Source of the DNA: JALYGK01 sp036259835
GTDB lineage: Bacteria > Actinomycetota > UBA4738
Assembly: GCA_036259835.1 (NCBI GenBank)
Contig: DATABA010000128.1
Coordinates: forward strand, 5,348-69,347
Reading direction: 5' to 3'
Length of the DNA: 64,000 nucleotides
This document shows, in pieces, positions 33,648 to 41,764 of this stretch. The number at the start of each line of letters is the position of its first letter. Position 1 is the first letter of the stretch. The position numbers were made by a program, and so were the translations under genes. The notes below the pieces were generated by a model that ran no database searches, was not told the origin of the DNA, and was given only the letters and a program-made list of their open reading frames with translations.

Positions 33648-34436
33648 TTAGTCCACCGCCGGGCTTTTCCGCCCAACGGTGATGAATCCGGTGTGCGCGA
33701 CCATTCGGTGGTCGGGCCGGACGCTTCGTTCGGTCACGTGCCAGGTGCGGAGGACGATCTCGAACGTCTCGACCTCAATGTAGCCCGCGGCGTTCAACGC
33801 CAGCACCGACTCCTGCACCTGGTTGGTGGTCGGGAGATAGGTACAGAGCAGGCCGCCGGCACGAAGCACCGTACCGACCTCACGAAGGACGATGCGCGGC
33901 TCGGGAAGGTCGAGAACCACGCGGTCGAAGGACTCCCCCGCGGCCGCCACTTCCCGAACGTCGCCCAGCCGGAGCTCGAGCCACGGCGGAAGCTTGCCGA
34001 GGAACGTCTCCAGGTTCGCCGCCGCCTTCTGGTGGAAGTCCTGTCGCGCCTCATATGAGACGACGCGCCCTTCCGGACCCGTTCCCCGGCACAGGGCCAT
34101 GGTCAGCGCCCCCGAGCCCGTGCCCGCCTCCAGGACCCGCGTTCCGGGCCCGATGTCGGCGAAGACCAAAATCGCCCCGATGTCCTTCGGGTAGATGACC
34201 TGGGCGCCCCGCGGCATCTTGAGAATGAAGTCCGAGAGCGTCGGCCGGAGACACAGGAGCGTTGCGCCGGTGCTCGAATGGACCACGGTTCCCTCTTCAG
34301 ACCCCAACACCAGGTCGTGGGGCACGGCGCCGTCGTGGAAGTGGAACGTCGTACCTGGCTGAAGCCGAACGAGGAAGCGGCGTCCGCGAGAATCGACAAA
34401 CAAGACTCTCTCGCCGGGTTCGAACGGGACGCTCAC
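33648..34436 (-). CDS. trmI: tRNA (adenine-58-N1)-methyltransferase TrmI
   Basis: SAM-dependent methylation of A58 in the T-loop of tRNAs. 262 residues: N-terminal beta domain (ERVLFVDSRGRRFLV), QVIYPKDIGAIL, SAM motif I VLEAGTGSGALT, and DLPEPRIVLRE as the catalytic-site motif of the Trm61/TrmI family. YLPTTNQVQE and RTWHVTERSVRPDHRMVAHTGF also match. In M. tuberculosis the homologue (Rv2118c) is close to mpa, as here, 121 bases away. Possibly co-transcribed with htrA and its upstream gene. Confidence 0.93.
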   Translation of the reverse strand: MSVPFEPGERVLFVDSRGRRFLVRLQPGTTFHFHDGAVPHDLVLGSEEGTVVHSSTGATLLCLRPTLSDFILKMPRGAQVIYPKDIGAILVFADIGPGTRVLEAGTGSGALTMALCRGTGPEGRVVSYEARQDFHQKAAANLETFLGKLPPWLELRLGDVREVAAAGESFDRVVLDLPEPRIVLREVGTVLRAGGLLCTYLPTTNQVQESVLALNAAGYIEVETFEIVLRTWHVTERSVRPDHRMVAHTGFITVGRKSPAVD

Positions 34437-34480
34437 GCCGGCGAGGCTAACGCACCCGGGACCCCCCTCCTGGGAGTCGC

Positions 34481-35581
34481 TTACGGCGTTGGAAGCGGCC
34501 TCACGCCGAGTTCCACCCGCAGCGTGGAGGACTCGCCGTCCGGGCGGATGATTCGAACGTCCACCCGGTCGCCCGGGCGCCTCCGGAGGATCGCCCTGCC
34601 GAGGTCTTCGGTGGTGATGATCCGCTCGCCCTCGAACGCGATGATCACGTCACCGGGCTCGATTCCGGCATCTTCCGACGGGCCGGTCACCGCCTGGACG
34701 AGCGCACCCTGATCGACGGGGAGGCCGAGCTGGAAGGCCAGGCCCGAATCAAGCGTCGTGGTGGAGACGCCGAGGTAGGCCACCGGCTGGGCCGGCCTTC
34801 GCATCGCCCTGTCGATCATCGGTTTGGCCGCGTCGATGGCGATTGAGAACCCGATGTTCTCGGCCTGGCCCGCGCCTGCCGTGTTGATGCCGACGACGTT
34901 CCCGTTCAGGTCGACCAGCGGCCCGCCCGAATTCCCCGGGTTGATCGCTGCGTCGGTCTGGAGGGCGTCCTGGAGCGTTCGGGTGACGCCGGCCTGGGGG
35001 TCCGGGATGCGAATGGTTCGCTGGAGCGAGCTGATGATGCCCGACGTAACCGTCGGTCCGCCCTCCAGTGCGAGCGCGTATCCCAAGGCCACCACTCGCT
35101 GTCCGAGCTGGAGCGTCGAAGACCTTCCAAGCGGAATGGTGGGGAGGGAGTCCCCCGGCACCTTCAGGACCGCGAGGTCGTGCTCCTCGTCGCCGCCGAT
35201 GACGCGTGCGGTGAACGTGTCTCGGTTCGGTGGCGGGAGTACCACCCGAATCCGAGTGGCGCCCTCCACCACATGGAAGTTCGTCACGATCACGCCGTCC
35301 TCGCGGACGATGAACCCCGTTCCGGTCCCGCTCCCCTGTTGCACCGCTCCGAGTGGATCGACCTCCAGGACCTGCGTCGTGATGTTGACCACAGCGGGAG
35401 CCACTCGATCGACCACCCGAACGACGGGGTCGGTGGAGACATTCGCCTGAGGGGTGGGCGAAGTTTGCTGCGGAGACGGCGACTCCGTGGTCTCGGTCTG
35501 TGGAGGCGTGCATGCGGCCAGGGCGAGCGCACTCCCAACGATCAGAGGCAGGAGCAGCCGGTGGCTGGTTTTGTCGGTCAT
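34481..35581 (-). CDS. HtrA/DegP-like serine protease, lipoprotein form
   Basis: Envelope serine protease of 366 residues anchored by a lipobox (LALAAC, Cys24), followed by a Ser/Thr/Pro linker. The S1C domain has H103 (VTNFHVVEG), D135 (EEHDLAVLK) and S218 (NPGNSGGPLV), and a C-terminal PDZ domain (YLGVSTTTLD...GLPVDQGALVQAVTGPSEDAGIEPGDVIIAFEGE). Likely degrades or refolds damaged exported proteins. Lipid rather than transmembrane anchor is the odd point. ATG overlaps the stop of the papain-like gene upstream (ATGA). Confidence 0.93.
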   Translation of the reverse strand: MTDKTSHRLLLPLIVGSALALAACTPPQTETTESPSPQQTSPTPQANVSTDPVVRVVDRVAPAVVNITTQVLEVDPLGAVQQGSGTGTGFIVREDGVIVTNFHVVEGATRIRVVLPPPNRDTFTARVIGGDEEHDLAVLKVPGDSLPTIPLGRSSTLQLGQRVVALGYALALEGGPTVTSGIISSLQRTIRIPDPQAGVTRTLQDALQTDAAINPGNSGGPLVDLNGNVVGINTAGAGQAENIGFSIAIDAAKPMIDRAMRRPAQPVAYLGVSTTTLDSGLAFQLGLPVDQGALVQAVTGPSEDAGIEPGDVIIAFEGERIITTEDLGRAILRRRPGDRVDVRIIRPDGESSTLRVELGVRPLPTP

Positions 35582-36306
35582 CGGGCGTCAGATCGGTCGA
35601 ACTCGACGATCATACGAAGCCGGGCGAGCAACCTTCGATCCACCGGCCGAAAGCGGGTTCGGAAGAAGCCCCTCACGGGAAGCTCCCCCGCGATGTAGCG
35701 AACTTCCCAATCGGGTCCGGGTTTGAGGCGGAACGAGAGAGCAACATCGTTCGCGCCGGGATGGTTCGGGTCGTAGACGTTGATCGTCACGCTGGCGGCT
35801 GACTCGTCCAGATCGTAGCCGTAGGCCAGAACCTGGTGGTTCCGTCCGAGCTCGAGTGGATTGAAGGAGTGCACCCTCACGAGCCCTATGGGCGAAAGCA
35901 CGCCGCGGTCGAGGTCGCGCTTGATCCGGGGCCATTCCCGCCCCACGGTCCGAGCCGCGACGCCCCTCAGCCCCCCGCGCCCGTCGTGGGCCGGGAGGAC
36001 CATCCATGCCATGTACCGCGCCGGCCCGGCGGGCAGGTCGAAACTGTGGAACAGGCGGCGAACCACGTAGCGGAACAGCGGCGATCCACCCGGCGGCGGC
36101 TCGGTGGCCGCCGGCGGGTCGATACCTGCCTCGAACAGGTCGCGCGCAGCGAACACCATCCCGCCGCACAGCCCGTTGGCGGCGTTGCCGAGCCCCAACC
36201 GGCGCCCTCCAGCCCGGATTGCCAGCACCGGCCCGGGACGAAAGCTGTTCGCGAAGCCGAAACCAGAGGCGCTCGGAGCGAAGCCCCGAACCCTCACGCT
36301 CTTCAC
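35578..36306 (-). CDS. Putative papain-like cysteine-peptidase-fold protein
   Basis: A 242-residue protein without a signal peptide. NGLCGGMVFAARDLFEAG has C47 at the start of a helix, NHQVLAYGYDL has H157, and INVYDPNHPG has D179. This Cys...His...Asp order, with the His-strand followed by a strand-Asp, is what one expects of a papain/C39-type fold. Catalytic activity is inferred only from these residues. Long Arg-rich loops and Pro-rich stretches otherwise. The stop is overlapped (ATGA) by the HtrA start, suggesting the two proteases or a protease and its partner are made together. Confidence 0.6.
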   Translation of the reverse strand: MKSVRVRGFAPSASGFGFANSFRPGPVLAIRAGGRRLGLGNAANGLCGGMVFAARDLFEAGIDPPAATEPPPGGSPLFRYVVRRLFHSFDLPAGPARYMAWMVLPAHDGRGGLRGVAARTVGREWPRIKRDLDRGVLSPIGLVRVHSFNPLELGRNHQVLAYGYDLDESAASVTINVYDPNHPGANDVALSFRLKPGPDWEVRYIAGELPVRGFFRTRFRPVDRRLLARLRMIVEFDRSDAR

Positions 36307-36370
36307 TGGCCAGGACCTCCAACCGCCAAATCACACCTGTCTTTTTGTGGTGCAGCACCGATAATGAATT

Positions 36371-37039
36371 GTGGTCATCAACCGGCTTCGTTCGCCGTCC
36401 GGCCTCGTTCGACGCGGGATGCTTGCCTTGCTGATCGGGGCCGTCGCGTCCATCGCCGCCTGCGACTCCCCCTACACGTACATCGAAAACACCGAAGCCA
36501 ACACGTTCTTCAAGGTCCCGAAGGATTGGCGCCTCTTCGACGAAAACGACATCTTCTCCAGCAACATCAGCAGTTTGTCACCGCAGCAGGAGGCGGCAAC
36601 GCGGCGGGCCATCTGGCTGGTGGCATTCGATGCCAACCCAAGACCGTCCGTTCGTAATCTGTTGCAGTCGACCAGGTATCCCAACGGGATCGCTCGCGTG
36701 AGTTCGCTGTCCGATGAGGCGCGAGATGTCTTCTCGTTCCAGGCCCTTCGAAACCTGATCTTCCCCATCGACGAGACTCTCGGCCAGGATCCGCAGGCGG
36801 TCGAGATCCTGCAGATTCAGGACCTGGTCATGAAAGAAGGGTTTAGGGGAAGTCGTATCATTTTCAACATTCGAAGGGGTGAGAACTTCCTGACAGTCAA
36901 TCAAACTGGACTCGTGGACCTGGACACCAGATCTCTCTATCTGCTCGTGGTGGGGTGTGAAGCCAATTGCTACGTCCAGAATCAGAAGACGATCGAGGAG
37001 ATCGTCAAGTCGTGGACCGTGACGGAGCAGCTGAGATGA
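36371..37039 (+). CDS. Lipoprotein co-encoded with FtsH-like protease
   Basis: A 222-residue lipoprotein (lipobox SIAAC) of no recognised family. The mature part begins SPYTYIENTEANTFFKVPKDW and resembles a compact alpha/beta domain (SRIIFNIRRGENFLTVNQTGLV...LYLLVVGCEANCY) ending in a helical KTIEEIVKSWTV. That pattern, a PsbP/LpqN-like lipoprotein, is common in actinobacteria, but I would not assign it. GTG start lies five bases after GATAAT, so the transcript may be leaderless. The stop overlaps the FtsH-like start as ATGA, implying an envelope partner for that protease. Confidence 0.75.
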   Translation: MVINRLRSPSGLVRRGMLALLIGAVASIAACDSPYTYIENTEANTFFKVPKDWRLFDENDIFSSNISSLSPQQEAATRRAIWLVAFDANPRPSVRNLLQSTRYPNGIARVSSLSDEARDVFSFQALRNLIFPIDETLGQDPQAVEILQIQDLVMKEGFRGSRIIFNIRRGENFLTVNQTGLVDLDTRSLYLLVVGCEANCYVQNQKTIEEIVKSWTVTEQLR

Positions 37040-39528
37040 GCCAGACGGAAAACGGGCCTGCCACCCCAATGGGCAGCAAGGACATCGAGCGATCTCCCAT
37101 GGTGTTTCAGAGCCGTGAGCGCGACTCGGAACGACTGACCCGAAAACCGCTCGGGTGGTGGGATCGGAGCAAGATCCTGTTGGTCCTCCTGGGGTCTTGG
37201 ACGGTGCTCCTGTGGGCCTTGCTCGCCAGGGTTCCGACTCTCCCGCTCGGGATCGCGGCACAACGGACCGCAATCTCTCACTCGTGGCTGCTGGTTTTGG
37301 CGGGCCTCGAGGTTATTCGGCAAATTCACTACTTCGTCAGCGAGCGCAGCGCCCGCTATCACCAGTTCTGGACCAAGAGGGTCTTCGGCGGTCTCAACAG
37401 GCGGACGTCGAAGATGAACCAGTGGAATCGGTACCGGTTGGGCCGGGCCGTAAAGGTCCTGTTCTTCCTGGTCATTCTCGATCTGGTTCTCGCGAAGATC
37501 TTCAACTTGCCGCCGGCGATCGCGCTGTTCCAGCTCCCGGTGCTCCTGTTCCAGGCGATGCCGTTCATCCTTCAGCTGGTCTTTGCGTTCTTCTTCGTCA
37601 TCTTCCAGTTCGTCGGGTTGTTCTGGTTCCTGTCTCGAGGAGGCTCGGAGATCATCCTTCCCGACGACATGGACGTCCGCTTCAGCGACGTCAAGGGACA
37701 GGACAACGTCCTGGCGAAGGTGAAACAGACGATGCTCTTCCTGGAGAAGCCGGAAGCCATCGAGGAGAAGGGCGGAAAGGTCCCGAAGGGAATCCTCCTG
37801 TGGGGCCCTCCGGGCACCGGAAAGACCATGATGGCGAAGGCAGTTGCCGGCGAGACCAGCAAGCCCTTCCTGTTCGTCGACCCTGGCGCGTTCATCCAGA
37901 TGTTCATGGGTGTTGGGGTGTTGAAGGTCAAGGCGCTATTCCGGAAGGCCCGAAAGCTCGCCCTCAGGTACGGCGGAATGATTCTCTTCTTCGACGAGGC
38001 CGACTCCCTCGGAAACCGCGGCATCGCGGTGGGCGGCCGCGGTCAGGGACCCTTCGATCGGACGCCTCTCACCCGGCCGGGGTCCGTGGGCCAGCACGTC
38101 TGCAACGGAATCTCGTACCTCGCTCCGGCGACTCGTGACTTCCTTCGCCAGAGAGTCGTCCAGGTGGAGGAACAGGGACCGAAGCGCGACGGCATCATCG
38201 CGGGCTTCGGCGGGATGGGAGGCGGCGGCATGGGCGTCCTCCCGGCGTTGCTCTCGGAATTGGATGGGATGGAGAAGCCGCGCGGTTTCTTCAACCGACA
38301 GATCCGGCGCGCGCTCGGCATGAAACCCAAGCAGCCGCCCAAGTACCGAATTCTCACCATGATGGCGACGAACCTGCCCGAGGCGCTTGACCCGGCGCTT
38401 CTGCGGCCGGGTCGAATCGATCGGATGTACAAGGTGGGCTACCCATCGAAGAACGGGCGAATCGACACCTACAGAAAGTATCTCGGCAAGGTCAGCCACG
38501 TGATCACCGAGGACGAGATCGACCGGATCGCCACCATCACCCCCTACTACGGCGGCGCCCAGATAGAGGACCTGGTGAACGCCGCCTTAATTCACGCCAT
38601 TGAGGACGGCCGCGACACCGTCGAATGGAAGGACATGGTCAAGGCCAAGCAGCTGTTGGACCTGGGCCCGCCCGAGGACGTGGAGTACATCGAGCGCGAG
38701 CGCCACGCCGTCGCGGTCCACGAGGCATGTCACGCCGTGGTCGCCTATCGGGTGCGCCACCACCTCACGATCGACATCGCCACCATCGAGAAGGGCGGCG
38801 ACTATCTCGGAATGGTTGCGTCGATTCCGCCGGAGGACCAGTTCACTCGGTGGCGGTCGGAGTACGAAGCCGACATCATGGTGAGCCTCGCGTCGCTGAT
38901 CGGCGAGCGAATCTTCTTCGCGGGTGACAGCTCGTCCGGAGTGTCCGGGGACCTGGAGAGCGCCACGCTCATTGCGACCATGATGGAGGGCTACTGGGGC
39001 ATGGGCTCCACGGTCGCCTCACACGGCGTTACGAAGGAGATTGGGATCGGCGGTGGCGGGAAGCCGGGAAAGGGCGGCGAAGGGAAGCAGGAGAAGGACT
39101 TCCTGGAAAGCAGCCTCGGTTACCGGATCGAAGGGAAGCTGGCCGAGGTTCTCGAGCGAACCAAGCAGCTCGTGGAAGAAAATCGACATGCCGTCCTTGC
39201 CGTGGCGCATGCCCTTGAAGCGAACAAGACCGTCACCGGTGAAGACCTCGAGGCCGTGATCGAAGGACGGCCGGGGCCACTGATCGACGGGCGGATGTAC
39301 CACACGCCGGAGTTCGTTGCGACGGCGGAGGCCTACCACGCGGCCGCCGTGGAGGCGCACAAGCAGTACTCGCGGCCGAGCATGCCATTGCCAGTCCTGC
39401 GCCCACGAGAGCTCGAGCCCGAGCCGGCCTCGGCGCAGGCCAGCCCGGCCACCGAAGCTGGGGCTCCTGACGGGGGCGGCGAAGACCGGCCAGGCGGCGA
39501 CGGTCCCTGGAAGCGGCCCGGCGCCTGA
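37036..39528 (+). CDS. Atypical FtsH-like AAA+/M41 membrane protease
   Basis: An 830-residue membrane AAA+ metalloprotease. N-terminal hydrophobic segments lie at about 46-68, 85-100 and 138-200. Walker A GPPGTGKT (257-264), pore loop MFMGVG (F290, where FtsH has FVG), Walker B ILFFDEAD (316-323), arginine-finger segment LRPGRIDR (456-463), zinc motif HEACH (562-566) and third ligand D639 (GDLESAT). A stretch of about 80 residues (324-405), Gly-rich and with GPFDRTPL and PATRDFLRQR, is inserted between Walker B and the LLSELDGME motif, unlike ordinary FtsH. A disordered Pro/Glu tail ends the protein. Confidence 0.85.
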   Translation: MSQTENGPATPMGSKDIERSPMVFQSRERDSERLTRKPLGWWDRSKILLVLLGSWTVLLWALLARVPTLPLGIAAQRTAISHSWLLVLAGLEVIRQIHYFVSERSARYHQFWTKRVFGGLNRRTSKMNQWNRYRLGRAVKVLFFLVILDLVLAKIFNLPPAIALFQLPVLLFQAMPFILQLVFAFFFVIFQFVGLFWFLSRGGSEIILPDDMDVRFSDVKGQDNVLAKVKQTMLFLEKPEAIEEKGGKVPKGILLWGPPGTGKTMMAKAVAGETSKPFLFVDPGAFIQMFMGVGVLKVKALFRKARKLALRYGGMILFFDEADSLGNRGIAVGGRGQGPFDRTPLTRPGSVGQHVCNGISYLAPATRDFLRQRVVQVEEQGPKRDGIIAGFGGMGGGGMGVLPALLSELDGMEKPRGFFNRQIRRALGMKPKQPPKYRILTMMATNLPEALDPALLRPGRIDRMYKVGYPSKNGRIDTYRKYLGKVSHVITEDEIDRIATITPYYGGAQIEDLVNAALIHAIEDGRDTVEWKDMVKAKQLLDLGPPEDVEYIERERHAVAVHEACHAVVAYRVRHHLTIDIATIEKGGDYLGMVASIPPEDQFTRWRSEYEADIMVSLASLIGERIFFAGDSSSGVSGDLESATLIATMMEGYWGMGSTVASHGVTKEIGIGGGGKPGKGGEGKQEKDFLESSLGYRIEGKLAEVLERTKQLVEENRHAVLAVAHALEANKTVTGEDLEAVIEGRPGPLIDGRMYHTPEFVATAEAYHAAAVEAHKQYSRPSMPLPVLRPRELEPEPASAQASPATEAGAPDGGGEDRPGGDGPWKRPGA

Positions 39529-39548
39529 AACGCGAGAGTCGCCTGCTC

Positions 39549-39977
39549 CTACCGCCCCGGCCAGAGCCTCAATCCGATCTCCGGATTTTCTTCCCTGGTG
39601 GGTGGGGCCCCGTCCAACTTCCTGAAGTAGGCCTCCACCACGAACGCCTTGCAGCCTTCCAGGGCGTGGCCGCCGATGGTTGTGCCGTTTCGTCCGGAAA
39701 GCGCCAGGTGCAGATGAATGAACGGTTCGCCGTCCCGCAGTGAAACGTTCCCGATCCCTGACGCGATCTCGACGTGGCCGGTGGGGATCTCCAGGTACTG
39801 CTTCATGTCGCGGTCGTAATAGCCCACTTTGGCCTCGTCCAGCCCGCCGATCACCTGGAGTGTCGCGGCCTGTATGCCGAGCTCATCAACCGCCCGGTTC
39901 AGGCCCTCCAGCAGGTCCTCGCCGCGCGCCAGGCTCACGAACGCCGCCTTGCCGTCATCCGATGGGTACGTCTTCAC
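39549..39977 (-). CDS. PPC (DUF296) domain protein
   Basis: A 142-residue single-domain PPC/DUF296 protein. ARGEDLLEGLNRAVDELGIQAATLQVIGGLDEAKVGYYD, PFIHLHLALSGRNGTTIGGHALEG and AFVVEAYFRKLD are the standard core; the His of IHLHL and GGHALEG mark the possible metal site of bacterial PPC proteins. In plants the domain is linked to AT-hook DNA-binding proteins; bacterial stand-alone members have unknown function. Convergent with the FtsH-like gene and divergent from clpS. Confidence 0.85.
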   Translation of the reverse strand: MKTYPSDDGKAAFVSLARGEDLLEGLNRAVDELGIQAATLQVIGGLDEAKVGYYDRDMKQYLEIPTGHVEIASGIGNVSLRDGEPFIHLHLALSGRNGTTIGGHALEGCKAFVVEAYFRKLDGAPPTREENPEIGLRLWPGR

Positions 39978-40041
39978 ATGGGCCTCCCTCGTGTCGAAGT
40001 CGCATCATGGTAGTGGCGAAGGCTTTGCCAGAATTGGCCCG

Positions 40042-40341
40042 GTGACAACGAAAGTGTCCACCGCACCCGTTGAGGTCGACCGTCCCTCGGGCGAGGACGT
40101 GATTGATCCGGCCCGGGTCTGGCTCGTCATCGTGTGGAACGACCCGATCAACCTGATGTCCTATGTGACATACGTCTTCCAGAAGCTGTTCGGATACAGC
40201 CGCGACAAGGCGACGAGGCTGATGCTCGACGTCCATCACAAGGGAAAGGCGGTCGTATCGAGCGGGACGCGCGAGAAAGCGGAGTTCGACACGTACCGAC
40301 TGCACGCGCACGGGCTCTGGGCCACCATGCAGCAGTCCTGA
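40042..40341 (+). CDS. clpS: ATP-dependent Clp protease adaptor ClpS
   Basis: N-recognin that brings N-degron proteins to ClpAP/ClpCP. GTG start gives 99 residues. The core VWLVIVWNDPINLMSYVTYVFQKLFGYSRDKATRLMLDVHHKGKAVV matches ClpS; ND is the hydrogen-bonding pair for the substrate amino group, and the HxxGKA motif follows. Its partner DUF2017 gene follows 11 bases later, the usual actinobacterial clpS-DUF2017 arrangement. The divergent PPC gene starts 64 bases away. Confidence 0.93.
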   Translation: MTTKVSTAPVEVDRPSGEDVIDPARVWLVIVWNDPINLMSYVTYVFQKLFGYSRDKATRLMLDVHHKGKAVVSSGTREKAEFDTYRLHAHGLWATMQQS

Positions 40342-40352
40342 CGCCTGTCCTC

Positions 40353-40841
40353 ATGCACTCGCAGCGACGAATCCGGCGAACGCGGAAGGGCCACTTCGAG
40401 CTGCGAATTCCCCGTCAGGAGCGTGAGATCTTGGGGGCCCTTCCGTCACGACTTCGGGAGCTGCTCGGCAGCGACGATCCGGCCGTCGGTCGACTCTTTC
40501 CGCCGGCGTACGAGGACGATCCGGCGCGTCAGACCGATTACGACAACCTGGTCCGGGGTGACCTCACCGCGCAACGAGTGCGGTCCCTCGAAATCATGGA
40601 ACAGACGCTGCGCTCCGACCGCTTGGACGAAGAGCAAGTCACCGCGTGGCTCGGCGCGGTGAACGACCTTCGGCTGGTCCTCGGCACCAAGCTCGACGTG
40701 GACGAGCACATGGACCCGGACGACATCCCGGACACCGACGAACAGGCACCGGCGTACGCGCTGTACTACTACTTGGGGTGGCTGGAAGAACAGATCGTCG
40801 CCGAGCTGGCGGCTGGACTCGACCCGGCCGGGACGGAATAA
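40353..40841 (+). CDS. DUF2017 family protein
   Basis: A 162-residue cytosolic protein, acidic, with RKGHFELRIPRQEREILGALPSRLRELL at the N-terminus, DPAVGRLFPPAYEDDP, then LVRGDLTAQRVRSLEIMEQTL and WLGAVNDLRLVLGTKLDVDEHM. DUF2017 genes follow clpS in many actinobacteria, so a role with the Clp adaptor is suspected from context. No catalytic motif is visible. The ATG was chosen over a longer frame that lies inside clpS. Confidence 0.85.
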   Translation: MHSQRRIRRTRKGHFELRIPRQEREILGALPSRLRELLGSDDPAVGRLFPPAYEDDPARQTDYDNLVRGDLTAQRVRSLEIMEQTLRSDRLDEEQVTAWLGAVNDLRLVLGTKLDVDEHMDPDDIPDTDEQAPAYALYYYLGWLEEQIVAELAAGLDPAGTE

Positions 40842-40845
40842 CCGC

Positions 40846-41217
40846 CTAGGAGAAGAGCTCCAGGTAATCGTCGGGCAACTGGAGCAAGATGTCTTCGAAC
40901 TCCCCTCCGCTGATGGCTTCCCGCAGGGTCGTCAGGACGGCTTCGGCGTGGGCGCGCGCTTCTTGGGGTGCAATGCCGCCTTCTCGATCAGCGACACGCT
41001 TCACGAATTCATCCGCAGAGAACAGCTCGCCGCCGGTGACCGCGGTCGTCAGCTGCGACTTGACCTCACCGGGAAGCTGCCCTGCCAGGTCTGCCGCTTC
41101 TTCCTCGCTGATCCGCTCGGCAAGGGTCGTAAGCGTTGCCGCGAGTGCCTGCTCGGCTCCTTCGGTGTCCAGGCCGGCCTGGTCTTCGATTCGATTGAGG
41201 AGCTCTGAGTAATCCAT
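40846..41217 (-). CDS. DUF2267 family protein
   Basis: A 123-residue all-helical, acidic protein. MDYSELLNRIEDQAGLDTEGAEQALAATLTTLAERISEEEAADLAGQLPGEVKSQL and the second, similar half (FSADEFVKRVADREGG...HAEAVLTTLREAISGGEFEDILLQLPDDYLELF) show the two-fold repeat typical of DUF2267. Members are often near stress genes; the function is unknown. It is one base from the ChaB-family gene on the same strand. Confidence 0.85.
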   Translation of the reverse strand: MDYSELLNRIEDQAGLDTEGAEQALAATLTTLAERISEEEAADLAGQLPGEVKSQLTTAVTGGELFSADEFVKRVADREGGIAPQEARAHAEAVLTTLREAISGGEFEDILLQLPDDYLELFS

Positions 41218-41218
41218 T

Positions 41219-41641
41219 TCAGGCGCTTTTCTTTTGCCGAGCCTTTGCGGTCCGTCGCGCGTTGGCCTTGGCGATGGCCTCCCCGAGCTGTTGCTTCGAC
41301 ATGCGCGACCTTCCGTCGACGCCCAGCTTTCGCGCCCGCTCCATCAGCTCCTGCTTGCTGTGCCCCTCCACGTCGACGCCGCCGTAGGTCTTGCCCTTTC
41401 CGGCGCGGGCCTGCCGGCCCTTTTTCCTGGCCTGAGGATCCGAGGGACCTTTCCTCTTCTTGGGCTCCCAGTGGTCGCCGACCTTTTCGAACGAGTGCTT
41501 GAGAGCCGAGAAGGCGGTGCGATGGGCGCGCTCTCCCTCCCCGTACGACTCGACCGCGTTGTCGTGGGCCTTTCCCCACGTGTCGCGAGCCTTCTTCGAC
41601 GACCGTTGCAACGTGCTGGGCATCTCTTCCTTCGCCGGCAC
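41219..41641 (-). CDS. ChaB-family protein with Rho-N-like C-terminus
   Basis: A 140-residue basic protein. The N-terminal MPSTLQRSSKKARDTWGKAHDNAVESYG...ERAHRTAFSALKHSFEKVGDHW matches the ChaB domain, and after an Lys/Arg linker comes HSKQELMERARKLGVDGRSRMSKQQLGEAI, a SAP/Rho-N-like helix pair that may bind nucleic acid. The GTG start is backed by a strong GGAGGAGGTGG. ChaB was linked to a cation transporter in E. coli, but most actinobacterial copies look like stress proteins. Followed directly by DUF2267. Confidence 0.8.
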   Translation of the reverse strand: MPAKEEMPSTLQRSSKKARDTWGKAHDNAVESYGEGERAHRTAFSALKHSFEKVGDHWEPKKRKGPSDPQARKKGRQARAGKGKTYGGVDVEGHSKQELMERARKLGVDGRSRMSKQQLGEAIAKANARRTAKARQKKSA

Positions 41642-41764
41642 GACGCCACCTCCTCCCGTCTTTCCTCCTGACTACGGTTTCCCCCAGCCGAGGCCCTGAA
41701 ACAGCCATGCCGGCCGGCTGCTCTTCGCCATTTAGCGCACCGGCAGACGGGGCATGATCAATGC

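Noticed and set aside
33527..33676. 50-residue N-terminal extension of Arc
   Set aside because: The extension is in intergenic sequence and lacks a ribosome binding site; the ATG at 33526 has GGAAGGGGA upstream and gives the usual Arc N-terminus.
36967..37035. Upstream extension of the FtsH-like gene
   Set aside because: It would overlap the lipoprotein gene by more than 70 bases; the ATGA overlap start at 37036 is more natural.
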